This document shows positions 1 through 6,637 of a DNA stretch of 15,200 nt, in pieces; the first letter of the stretch is position 1; each line of letters opens with the position of its first letter. Made by a program: the position numbers and the translations under genes. This DNA is from DATGUN01 sp035301285 (GTDB lineage Bacteria; Bacillota; Bacilli; Bacillales; Amphibacillaceae): positions 1-15,200 of the forward strand of contig DATGUN010000010.1 of assembly GCA_035301285.1 (NCBI GenBank), written 5' to 3'. The notes under the pieces were generated by a model. That model was not told the DNA's origin. It searched no databases and saw nothing but the letters and a program-made list of their open reading frames with translations.

Positions 1-12
1 TCACAAAAACTA

Positions 13-41
13 TTGACAACGGTTACACATCCTGTTTAAAT
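13..41 (+). promoter_or_regulatory. Sigma-A promoter of the ugpAEB-like operon
   Basis: A perfect -35 hexamer TTGACA at 13-18 is separated by 17 bases from TTAAAT at 36-41 (4 of 6 matches to TATAAT). Transcription would start near 48-49, so the leader terminator at 80-121 would lie in the 5' untranslated RNA. It is the best promoter upstream of the permease genes. The -10 is imperfect, so an activator or regulator may matter. Confidence 0.65.
14..27 (+). promoter_or_regulatory. cre site (CcpA operator) overlapping the promoter
   Basis: TGACAACGGTTACA matches the Bacillus cre consensus TGWAANCGNTNWCA at every fixed position except one (C instead of A at position 4). It covers the -35 hexamer and the start of the spacer, where CcpA binding would block RNA polymerase. 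Carbon catabolite repression of an organophosphate/glycerol-phosphate importer is expected from known Bacillus glycerol genes; that it operates here is inferred from sequence only. Confidence 0.65.
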
Positions 42-79
42 GGATAGTAAGTAAATATTGAGGATGAGAAGAAGAGATC

Positions 80-121
80 CGCATAATTTTCCCTGAGGAG
101 GGGAGGATTATGTGTTTTTTT
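80..121 (+). terminator. Leader terminator, probable antitermination target
   Basis: Arms 80-93 and 101-114 pair over 14 bp (three G-U pairs among them) around a 7-base loop, and seven Ts follow at 115-121. This is a textbook intrinsic terminator, but it sits about 150 bases upstream of the first gene and downstream of the promoter, so it would stop transcription before the operon unless relieved. In Bacillus, GlpP relieves exactly this kind of leader terminator when bound to glycerol-3-phosphate, and a glpP homolog lies in this window (7498-8103). The GlpP link is inference. The hairpin could alternatively terminate an unseen upstream transcript. Confidence 0.8.
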
Positions 122-147
122 ATCCGTTTACATCTGCATCATTGGGT

Positions 148-177
148 ATGACAACAGTTGAATGGATGTGTCATAAT
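148..177 (+). promoter_or_regulatory. Possible second promoter downstream of the leader terminator
   Basis: ATGACA at 148-153 (5 of 6) and CATAAT at 172-177 (5 of 6) are separated by 18 bases. If active it would bypass the leader terminator and give a basal transcript into the permease genes. The spacing is one base longer than ideal and the region is AT-rich, so chance is possible. Confidence 0.35.
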
Positions 178-271
178 AGAATCAAATGATGGATTCGACA
201 TTTCAAGGTAATCCGTTGTTTTCCCATATCAGAAGTATTGATACATAATTTATTCTAAGGGGGTTTGTAAG

Positions 272-1177
272 GTGTCGAAAAATTCAAAGAAGTCGGGCAT
301 GGAAAGTGGCCGAAAATTATTTTGGACAGGGATGCTGTATTTAGCACCTGCATTGATTTTGCTGGGTGTGTTCATGTTCTATCCCATCATCAAGACATTC
401 TATTACAGTTTTTTCACTGTTTCAGGTGGTGGAGGTACTGATGGATTCGTAGGGTTGGATCACTATAAGAAAATCCTGACGTCCGGAGAATTCCATCAAA
501 GCCTGAAGGCAACGTTTATTTTTGTCCTTTACGTTGTTCCGGGACAGATTCTGGTGGCGTTGTTTTTTGCAATCCTTTCCAGTGAAAAAATGAAAGGTTC
601 AGGCTTTTTCCGTACCGTATTTTCATCAACATTAGGGGTTTCTGTTGCGGCAGGAGCAACCATATTCCTATTCTTGCTGCACCCTTCATTAGGTGCCGTC
701 AATAATATTTTGGACACGTTAGGTTTTGAGAAAATCGAATGGCTGACAAGTTCAAAGATGGCCTTGATTTCGATAGCGATCACGACAATCTGGATGCAGA
801 TCGGGATCAACTTCATCATCCTGCTTGCAGGGATCCAAAATATATCTGAAGAGATGTATGAAAGTGCGAAGATTGATGGAGCGGGGTATTTCCAAAGGCT
901 GTTCAAGATTACGATTCCGCTTCTTTCGCCCGTCTTGTTCTTTGTGTTTATCATTGCATTCATCGGTTCGTTCCAGACGTTCGGACAGATTGACCTGCTG
1001 ACAAGTGGTGGGCCGAATAACTCAACCAACTTGATTGTCTATTCCATTTACCAGCAGGCGTTTAATTACGGACACTTTGGATATGCAAGTGCTCAAGCTC
1101 TCGTACTGTTTGTGATTATATTGATCGTCACGATCTTTCAATTCAGTGTGGGTGAAAGGAAGGTGCATTACCAGTGA
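272..1177 (+). CDS. UgpA-like ABC importer permease
   Basis: Inner-membrane permease (301 aa) of a binding-protein-dependent carbohydrate/glycerol-phosphate importer (CUT1/MalF-UgpA type). A first membrane segment lies at about residues 17-40, and several more hydrophobic segments follow, consistent with the usual six. The cytoplasmic EAA loop that contacts the ATPase is clear at about 194-205 (EMYESAKIDGAG), followed by the usual IPLLSP stretch. The GTG start is chosen because AAGGGGG at 257-263 lies 8 bases upstream; the next Met is residue 10. It overlaps the second permease by a few bases. The following gene order (permease, permease, binding protein) matches ugpAEB. The exact substrate cannot be read from the permease, and related sugar importers look alike, so the Ugp assignment rests mainly on the binding proteins and on the GDPD-rich neighbourhood. 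Confidence 0.9.
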   Translation: MSKNSKKSGMESGRKLFWTGMLYLAPALILLGVFMFYPIIKTFYYSFFTVSGGGGTDGFVGLDHYKKILTSGEFHQSLKATFIFVLYVVPGQILVALFFAILSSEKMKGSGFFRTVFSSTLGVSVAAGATIFLFLLHPSLGAVNNILDTLGFEKIEWLTSSKMALISIAITTIWMQIGINFIILLAGIQNISEEMYESAKIDGAGYFQRLFKITIPLLSPVLFFVFIIAFIGSFQTFGQIDLLTSGGPNNSTNLIVYSIYQQAFNYGHFGYASAQALVLFVIILIVTIFQFSVGERKVHYQ

Positions 1178-1983
1178 TGAAAAAAGTACTCATTTATGTG
1201 TTGCTGAGTCTGAGCGCCATATTGTTATTTTCACCAATTCTATATGCCATATCGGCAAGTTTCATGAGTTCACAGGAAATCTATGCAGGTAAGTTACTTC
1301 CTTCATCCATCAGTTTTGATGCTTATAAGGAGGTGATTGACAGATTACCGATTCTGCACTTTCTGATGGTCAGCTTTATCATGTCAACGATTGTTATGGT
1401 GGGTCAGTTGGTCGTGTGTAGCTTATCGGCATACGCATTCGTGTTTATACCGTTTAAGGGAAGGAATCTTATTTTCTTCATATTCCTGTCAACGATGTTG
1501 ATCCCTTGGGAAGCAACAATCATCCCGAACTTCATGACAATGTTGAACCTGAATTGGATCAACACGTATCAAGGGTTGACATTCCCGTTCTTTGCACTCC
1601 CTTTTGGCATATTCCTGTTAAGACAACATTTCTTGACGTTGCCAAAGGAACTATGGGAATCCGCGCAAGTTGATGGCTGTTCACGGTTCCGTTTCTATTG
1701 GAGTTTTGCATTGCCACTGTCGAAATCAACGCTCAGTGCCTTGGCGATCTACGGCTTCTTGACAACATGGAACAAGTATTTATGGCCACTGTTGGTTACG
1801 AACAATGATAGTGTCAGACCTGTGCAAATAGGAATCAAAATGTTGATTACCCAAGAAGGCTCATCCGACTGGAACCTGGTCATGGCGGCAGTCGTTCTCA
1901 TATTGTTGCCGACATTGCTGCTGCTGTTCTTTGGACTGAAATGGATCAGAGAAGGACTTACAGCCGGTGCCGTTAAAGGTTAA
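1174..1983 (+). CDS. UgpE-like ABC importer permease
   Basis: Second permease (269 aa; MalG/UgpE type) that would pair with the upstream permease to form the translocation channel. A membrane segment at about residues 5-25 begins the protein. The EAA loop is at about 158-169 (KELWESAQVDGC), and the C-terminus ends in a hydrophobic segment plus a short WIREGL-type tail typical of MalG-like proteins. The start is GTG at 1174 (4-base overlap with the preceding gene) or ATG at 1177, which overlaps its TGA; GAAAGGAAGG upstream suits either. Such overlap implies translational coupling and a 1:1 ratio. No ATP-binding subunit is encoded nearby, so a shared multi-importer ATPase (MsmX/UgpC type) elsewhere is inferred. 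Confidence 0.9.
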   Translation: MMKKVLIYVLLSLSAILLFSPILYAISASFMSSQEIYAGKLLPSSISFDAYKEVIDRLPILHFLMVSFIMSTIVMVGQLVVCSLSAYAFVFIPFKGRNLIFFIFLSTMLIPWEATIIPNFMTMLNLNWINTYQGLTFPFFALPFGIFLLRQHFLTLPKELWESAQVDGCSRFRFYWSFALPLSKSTLSALAIYGFLTTWNKYLWPLLVTNNDSVRPVQIGIKMLITQEGSSDWNLVMAAVVLILLPTLLLLFFGLKWIREGLTAGAVKG

Positions 1984-2042
1984 AACAAGGGAGCACTTGG
2001 AATTGAAAGATATTCTATCTATATCAAGGGAGGAAAATGTTC

Positions 2043-3347
2043 ATGAAAAAGACAATCGGAATGTTGTTTGTCGTGACGCTGCTGGCGATAGGGTTAATCG
2101 GATGTACAAACAACGAGGATAAGTCCGGCAGTGATTCCGGAGATAAAAAAGAACTGACATTTTGGTATTCGTTAAGTGGTGAAAACGGTGAAAACTTCAA
2201 GAAAATCGTTGATGATTTCAACGAGCAATCGGATGAATATCACATGCAAGCGGAATATCAGGGTAGCTATACGGAAACGTTGACAAAGATCCGTGCCGTT
2301 GGTGAAGATGATGCACCCGCATTGTTGATGGCATCTGGAACGCCTAGAAAGTACTTGGCAGAACAGGATTTCATGGTGCCGATCCAAGACTTTATCGATG
2401 AAGATGATGATTTTGATGTAGATGACATCCATGATAATGTCATCAGTCGTTATACGATCGATGATAAACTGTACTCCATGCCATTCAGTGCTTCACTGGC
2501 AACAATGTATTACAACAAGGATATGTTTGAAGAAGTGGGTCTAGATCCGGAAAACCCGCCGACCACTTATGAGGAAATGGAAGAAGCAGCGCAGACCATC
2601 AAAGATGAAACAGGCAATGTCGGTTTTTCAATGGCGACCATCGGTTACTACCTTGAACAGCTATTGACAAATCAAGGTGCCCTGTATCTTGATAACGATA
2701 ATGGCTATGGCGGTGAACCGACTAAGACATTGATTGATGAAGAACCTGGTCAACTCGTATTTGAATGGCTCGATCGTATGAATCAGGAAGGGACGTTCAA
2801 AAACTATGGTTCGGATTGGGAAGATCCACGTGCACCGTTCCTATCTGGTGAGCTCGGAATGTATTTCGATTCATCAGCGAATACACAGGAAGTTGTTCAA
2901 GATGCGCCATTTGAAGTCGGAACAGCACCACTTCCAAATCCGGAAGGTGTCGATCCTGTAGGCGGTCAAGTGGGTGGTAACTCCATTTACATCACGAACA
3001 AGGTACCTGAAGAAGATAGAGAAGGTGCTTATGAATTCTTGAAATACTTGATCAGTCCAGAAGTTCAGGCAGAGTGGGCTTCTAAAACAGGGTATTTCCC
3101 GATCAACAAGAAATCACCGGAAGAAGATGTTCTAGTGGAAACATATGATGAGTTCCCTCAAATGAAAACAGCTGTAGATGTCGCTGAGGATACGCCGGCG
3201 GAACCTGCAACAAGTGGTCCGTTATCTGAAGACGGTGAAGAGCATAGAAGTATCGTCGAAGCGGCTCAGGAGAAGATGTATGAGGGTGAAGACCCGATTG
3301 AAGCTCTGAATGAAGCAGCTGAAAAGATCAATGAGTTGTTGGAGTAA
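2043..3347 (+). CDS. UgpB-family substrate-binding lipoprotein with a diverged pocket
   Basis: Extracellular binding protein (434 aa) anchored through a lipobox: residues 1-20 form a signal peptide and LIGC places the lipidated Cys at 21, followed by a Ser/Asp/Gly-rich linker. The start at 2043 is preferred over ATG 2037, because AAGGGAGG (2026-2033) is only 3 bases from the latter and 9 from the former. The fold belongs to solute-binding family 1 and about half its aligned positions match the second binding protein at 11098. However, positions where E. coli UgpB and the second copy agree are changed here: Glu to Gly99, Ser to Ala150, Ala to Asn313 and Trp to Tyr316. It may therefore bind a related but different ligand than glycerol-3-phosphate. 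It is very rich in Asp/Glu, as in secreted proteins of salt-tolerant bacilli. Confidence 0.9.
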   Translation: MKKTIGMLFVVTLLAIGLIGCTNNEDKSGSDSGDKKELTFWYSLSGENGENFKKIVDDFNEQSDEYHMQAEYQGSYTETLTKIRAVGEDDAPALLMASGTPRKYLAEQDFMVPIQDFIDEDDDFDVDDIHDNVISRYTIDDKLYSMPFSASLATMYYNKDMFEEVGLDPENPPTTYEEMEEAAQTIKDETGNVGFSMATIGYYLEQLLTNQGALYLDNDNGYGGEPTKTLIDEEPGQLVFEWLDRMNQEGTFKNYGSDWEDPRAPFLSGELGMYFDSSANTQEVVQDAPFEVGTAPLPNPEGVDPVGGQVGGNSIYITNKVPEEDREGAYEFLKYLISPEVQAEWASKTGYFPINKKSPEEDVLVETYDEFPQMKTAVDVAEDTPAEPATSGPLSEDGEEHRSIVEAAQEKMYEGEDPIEALNEAAEKINELLE

Positions 3348-3376
3348 CATCCTAAAGCTTTAAGTTCATTTGATGA

Positions 3377-3420
3377 CTGTAAAAGGTCCCGCATCGTGTG
3401 CGGGGCTTTTACAGTATTCT
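3377..3420 (+). terminator. Terminator after the importer operon
   Basis: CTGTAAAAG (3377-3385) pairs with CTTTTACAG (3406-3414), and the inner arms CCCGCA/TGCGGG extend the stem to about 15-16 bp around a small loop. The tail (TATTCTTTTC) is only moderately T-rich. The next gene begins 29 bases later with no evident promoter between, so the hairpin may be leaky or act as a 3' stabiliser of the importer mRNA. Confidence 0.8.
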
Positions 3421-3448
3421 TTTCATGTTGAGGAACGGGGTGTAAAGA

Positions 3449-4267
3449 ATGCAAATGACTTTCCTTGGTAGTGCGGCTGCAGAAGGGATTCCTTTTCCTT
3501 ACTGTGATTGCGCAACATGTGTCCATGCGAGAAAATACAAAGGCAAGAATATACGCAAACGCTGTTCATATATGATCAACGATGATTTTGTCATTGATGC
3601 GGGTCCTGATTTATTTGCGGCATGTGCACTTCATGATGTCAACCTGCTGAATGTTTCCTATATGGCGATTACACATAGTCACCTTGATCATTTTTTTATC
3701 CAGAATCTGAAATTACGGTCAAAACATTTCCGGCAAGGGACAGATTTGCCAAACATGACGTTTGTGGGTGGACCGTCCACGATGACGAAATTGAATCAAT
3801 CCGGTTCAAAAGACGTTGACATGGGGATTGAACGGGTGCCATTGCTTCCTTATGAAACAGTGGATTTGGGACGCTATCATTTGAAATCGGTTCGTGCGAC
3901 CCATTTTCCAGCGGTCGGCGATGCGATGAATTTTATCATTGATGATGGCGATAAGAAATTAATGATTGCATCTGACACGGGTCTCTATCGGGATGAAGTG
4001 TGGGAACATCTACAAGACGAAAAGGTGGATATGATCATTATTGAAGCGACAAAAGGGGAGCTTCCTTCCAATATCGTCCATATGAATATCGAAGACGTTG
4101 AACAGTCACTGGAAAAAATGAAGGAAATCGGAGCCATCACAGACAAGACAAAGATTTATGCCACGCATTTCGGACACCAGCATTGCCCGCCACATGAGGA
4201 GCTCAGTAACATTCTTGACGCCAAAGGTATAACATGTGTATACGATGGTTTACAAGTGACCCTATAA
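3449..4267 (+). CDS. PhnP-like metallo-beta-lactamase-fold phosphodiesterase
   Basis: Cytosolic metal-dependent hydrolase, 272 aa. The first 29 residues carry the C-x-C-x2-C structural zinc site of the PhnP group (Cys19, 21, 24). The catalytic motif HSHLDH occupies 76-81, and further likely metal ligands are His152, Asp176 (SDTG) and His240. His243, three residues after His240, matches the PhnP pattern for the fourth structural zinc ligand. PhnP hydrolyses cyclic phosphodiesters such as phosphoribosyl 1,2-cyclic phosphate; here no phosphonate-lyase gene is visible and the neighbours handle glycerol phosphates, so a different cyclic or linear phosphodiester is plausible (inference). The start is supported by GGGGTG (3437-3442) 6 bases upstream. 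A more general hydrolase of the same fold is the alternative. The next gene follows after 31 bases. Confidence 0.8.
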   Translation: MQMTFLGSAAAEGIPFPYCDCATCVHARKYKGKNIRKRCSYMINDDFVIDAGPDLFAACALHDVNLLNVSYMAITHSHLDHFFIQNLKLRSKHFRQGTDLPNMTFVGGPSTMTKLNQSGSKDVDMGIERVPLLPYETVDLGRYHLKSVRATHFPAVGDAMNFIIDDGDKKLMIASDTGLYRDEVWEHLQDEKVDMIIIEATKGELPSNIVHMNIEDVEQSLEKMKEIGAITDKTKIYATHFGHQHCPPHEELSNILDAKGITCVYDGLQVTL

Positions 4268-4298
4268 ATCAATGAGTGGATTATATGGAGGTTAGTCA

Positions 4299-4892
4299 AT
4301 GACGACGATTACTTTTGTAAGGCATGGGAACACTTATTGGAATGTTGAAAAAAGGGCGCAGGGCCATTCGAATAATCCATTGAATGAGATAGGTTTCAAA
4401 CAGGCACAAGCTGTTGCCGCCCGATTGGCCAAAAACGGTGATCAGTGGGATATGCTGATAGCGAGTGATTTAAAACGCGCCACACAGACGGCGGAAATTA
4501 TTTCACGGGAAATTGACCAACCGATCGCATTGTTTGATAAACGGTTGCGGGAGATCGGCCGAGGTCAAATACAAGGGATGGTTGAAGCCGATCGGATCGA
4601 GAAATGGGGCCCGGATTGGCGTGACCTGGATCTTGGCATCGAAACAAGAGAATCCGTCCGCAAACGGGGCATGGATTTCGTGAAGGATATGTCCGAACGT
4701 TACCCTGAAGCACACTTGTTGGTTGTTAGCCATGGCATCCTTATCAAAGAAACGGTAAAAGGCTTATTGGAAGAAAAAGACATTGACGGCACATTGGAAA
4801 ATACATCTCTTTGTACCGTCGAAAAACATCCGTCAAAATGGATGTGTACGCTTTACAATTGTGCAAAACATCTAGAAGGTGCGACGCTTTAG
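4299..4892 (+). CDS. Histidine phosphatase (phosphoglycerate mutase-like)
   Basis: Protein of 197 aa in the histidine phosphatase superfamily, branch 1. The phosphate-accepting motif RHGNT sits at residues 8-12 (His9 catalytic). The family features QGHSNNPLNEIG and SDLKRATQTAE follow, and the second active-site His is 145 in VVSHG. These enzymes dephosphorylate small phosphoesters through a phosphohistidine; the exact substrate is not predictable and family names such as GpmB or CobC would be over-interpretation. It is cytosolic, with no signal peptide. A GGAGG-type site precedes the ATG. It is 17 bases ahead of the sulfatase, so the two are probably co-transcribed with the PhnP-like gene. 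A role in removing phosphate released as a monoester by neighbouring diesterases is inferred. Confidence 0.85.
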   Translation: MTTITFVRHGNTYWNVEKRAQGHSNNPLNEIGFKQAQAVAARLAKNGDQWDMLIASDLKRATQTAEIISREIDQPIALFDKRLREIGRGQIQGMVEADRIEKWGPDWRDLDLGIETRESVRKRGMDFVKDMSERYPEAHLLVVSHGILIKETVKGLLEEKDIDGTLENTSLCTVEKHPSKWMCTLYNCAKHLEGATL

Positions 4893-4909
4893 TTGAAATG
4901 GAGGATTAT

Positions 4910-6532
4910 ATGAGTGAACAACCGAATATATTGTTGATATTGAACGATGATATGGGCTATTCCGATATCGGCTGTTACGGTGGCGAAATGGATACCCCTA
5001 ATCTTGATGAACTCGCCGATAACGGGACACGATTCACGCAATTTTATAATACAGCTCGGTGCAGTCCGTCACGTGCATCATTGTTGACCGGTTTACATCC
5101 TCATCAAACAGATATCGGTGTATTGACATACAATCAAGGGCCTGAAGGGTATGCGGGCGATCTGAATAAAAATTGTGTCACGATGGCCGAAGTCCTCCGC
5201 AACCAGGGATATCGCACGTATATGAGCGGTAAGTGGCATATATCCAGTGAATTGAATACACCATCTGATTCATGGCCCAAGCAGCGCGGATTCGATCATT
5301 TTTATGGTACAATTATCGGGGCGGGTAGCTTCTATGATCCCAATACACTAACTAGAGGTAATGAAAACATCGAGCACGAAGCGAAAGAAGATTTGGATTT
5401 TTTCTATACGGATGCCATCAGTGATCAAGCTGTCAATTATATTGAAGAGCATCAGAAAACGGCTCCGGATCAACCGTTTTTCCAGTATGTTGCCTACACG
5501 GCACCTCATTGGCCACTTCACGCCCACGAGGAAGACATCGAAAAGTATAAAGGGCGATTTGATGAAGGCTGGGATGTTCTTCGAGAAAAACGGATGAAGC
5601 GCATGAAAGCCATGGGAATCATTGACAATTCCTGGGACTTATCAGATCGTGACCCGTCTCAACCAGCTTGGGAAGAAGCCAGCGATAAAGAATGGCGTCT
5701 AAGGTGCATGGAGGTATATGCCGCACAGATTGACCGTATGGATCAAGGAATTGGTCGTATCATGGATAGTTTGAAAAATACGGGGCAACTTGATAATACA
5801 CTTGTTATTTTCCTTTCTGATAATGGGGCGTGTGCAGAAGATATTCCGTCAGATGTGACAAAAGAAGAGATGGTTGACCAATTGCAGCTGGCTCGTGATA
5901 AGACACGCAGAGGGGAAGAAGTGTTATTCGGTAATCGACCGGATGTCATGCCTGGAGCTGAGAATACATACCAGAGCTATGAAACGGCTTGGGCCAATTT
6001 ATCGAACAGCCCTTTTCGTCTGTATAAACATTGGATCCATGAAGGGGGTATATCCACACCGCTTATTATGTCATGGCCGGAAGGTATCAAGGAAAAAGGA
6101 GTGCTTCGGCATTCACCGGGGCAACTTCCGGACATTATGGCGACGATACTGGATATAACGGGAAGTGAGTATCCTGAAACCTATAATGGTCATGGGATAC
6201 ATCCATTGGAAGGATCCAGCCTGATGCCGATTGTAGAAGACGATACACCGAAAAACAACCCGTTGTTCTGGGAGCATGAAGGGAATGCCGGCATTCGCGA
6301 AGGGCAGTGGAAACTGGTTCGCGACTACCCTGGAGATTGGGAGTTATATGATATGGCGAATGACCGCACCGAATTGATGGATGTCGCACATAAGCATCCG
6401 GAAAAGGTGGCGGCGATGGCCGATCGATATAATGAATGGGCCAATCGGTGTGGTGTCATTCCAAGGGAAAAGATATTGGAATTGATGCGCCGTGATTCAA
6501 CGAAGAAAGCATTTTGGGAAAAAGATGTATAA
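4910..6532 (+). CDS. Cytosolic cysteine-type sulfatase (arylsulfatase family)
   Basis: Formylglycine-dependent sulfatase of 540 aa. The signature C-S-P-S-R with LLTG at 51-61 places the residue to be oxidised at Cys51 and its Arg at 55. Metal and sulfate ligands are recognisable: Asp13-Asp14, Lys108 and His110 in GKWH, His200 in APHWP, Asp304-Asn305 in SDNG, and Lys373-His374 in YKHWIHEGG. All key residues are intact. The start at 4910 is chosen because GGAGG (4900-4904) lies 5 bases upstream; an in-frame upstream extension would overlap the phosphatase gene. There is no signal peptide, so the substrate must be imported. No maturation enzyme (FGE or anSME) is in the window. Promiscuous phosphodiesterase activity is known in this superfamily, but the signature differs from that of phosphonate monoester hydrolases. 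The natural substrate is unknown. Confidence 0.9.
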   Translation: MSEQPNILLILNDDMGYSDIGCYGGEMDTPNLDELADNGTRFTQFYNTARCSPSRASLLTGLHPHQTDIGVLTYNQGPEGYAGDLNKNCVTMAEVLRNQGYRTYMSGKWHISSELNTPSDSWPKQRGFDHFYGTIIGAGSFYDPNTLTRGNENIEHEAKEDLDFFYTDAISDQAVNYIEEHQKTAPDQPFFQYVAYTAPHWPLHAHEEDIEKYKGRFDEGWDVLREKRMKRMKAMGIIDNSWDLSDRDPSQPAWEEASDKEWRLRCMEVYAAQIDRMDQGIGRIMDSLKNTGQLDNTLVIFLSDNGACAEDIPSDVTKEEMVDQLQLARDKTRRGEEVLFGNRPDVMPGAENTYQSYETAWANLSNSPFRLYKHWIHEGGISTPLIMSWPEGIKEKGVLRHSPGQLPDIMATILDITGSEYPETYNGHGIHPLEGSSLMPIVEDDTPKNNPLFWEHEGNAGIREGQWKLVRDYPGDWELYDMANDRTELMDVAHKHPEKVAAMADRYNEWANRCGVIPREKILELMRRDSTKKAFWEKDV

Positions 6533-6555
6533 TGGAATAGGTCTGAGATGATGAG

Positions 6556-6601
6556 AAAGACCACAATGTGCTGGATTGCCCCAGCTATTTTGTGGTCTTT
6601 T
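6556..6601 (+). terminator. Terminator after the sulfatase gene
   Basis: AAAGACCACAA (6556-6566) pairs perfectly with TTGTGGTCTTT (6590-6600), and the inner arms GCTGG (6570-6574) and CCAGC (6581-6585) add a second stem. The outer stem ends in TTTT. This strong hairpin marks the end of the phosphodiesterase-phosphatase-sulfatase unit, yet no clear promoter separates it from the next gene 37 bases further on. Confidence 0.8.
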
Positions 6602-6637
6602 ATGTCTGTTGATTTCTACAAAGAGAGGGTTTTATGT

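Noticed and set aside
4811..4909. N-terminal extension of the sulfatase
   Set aside because: It would overlap the phosphatase gene by about 80 bases and lacks a ribosome site, while ATG 4910 has GGAGG at the right distance and begins right before the conserved sulfatase strand.
4910..6532. Phosphonate monoester hydrolase rather than sulfatase
   Set aside because: The active-site signature is C-S-P-S-R as in true sulfatases, not the C-G-P-A-R form recalled for phosphonate monoester hydrolases; a side activity remains possible.
6548..6637. N-terminal extension of the NagD-like phosphatase
   Set aside because: The extra codons are made of the terminator hairpin sequence, and the ATG at 6638 has a good ribosome site directly ahead of the DLDGT motif.
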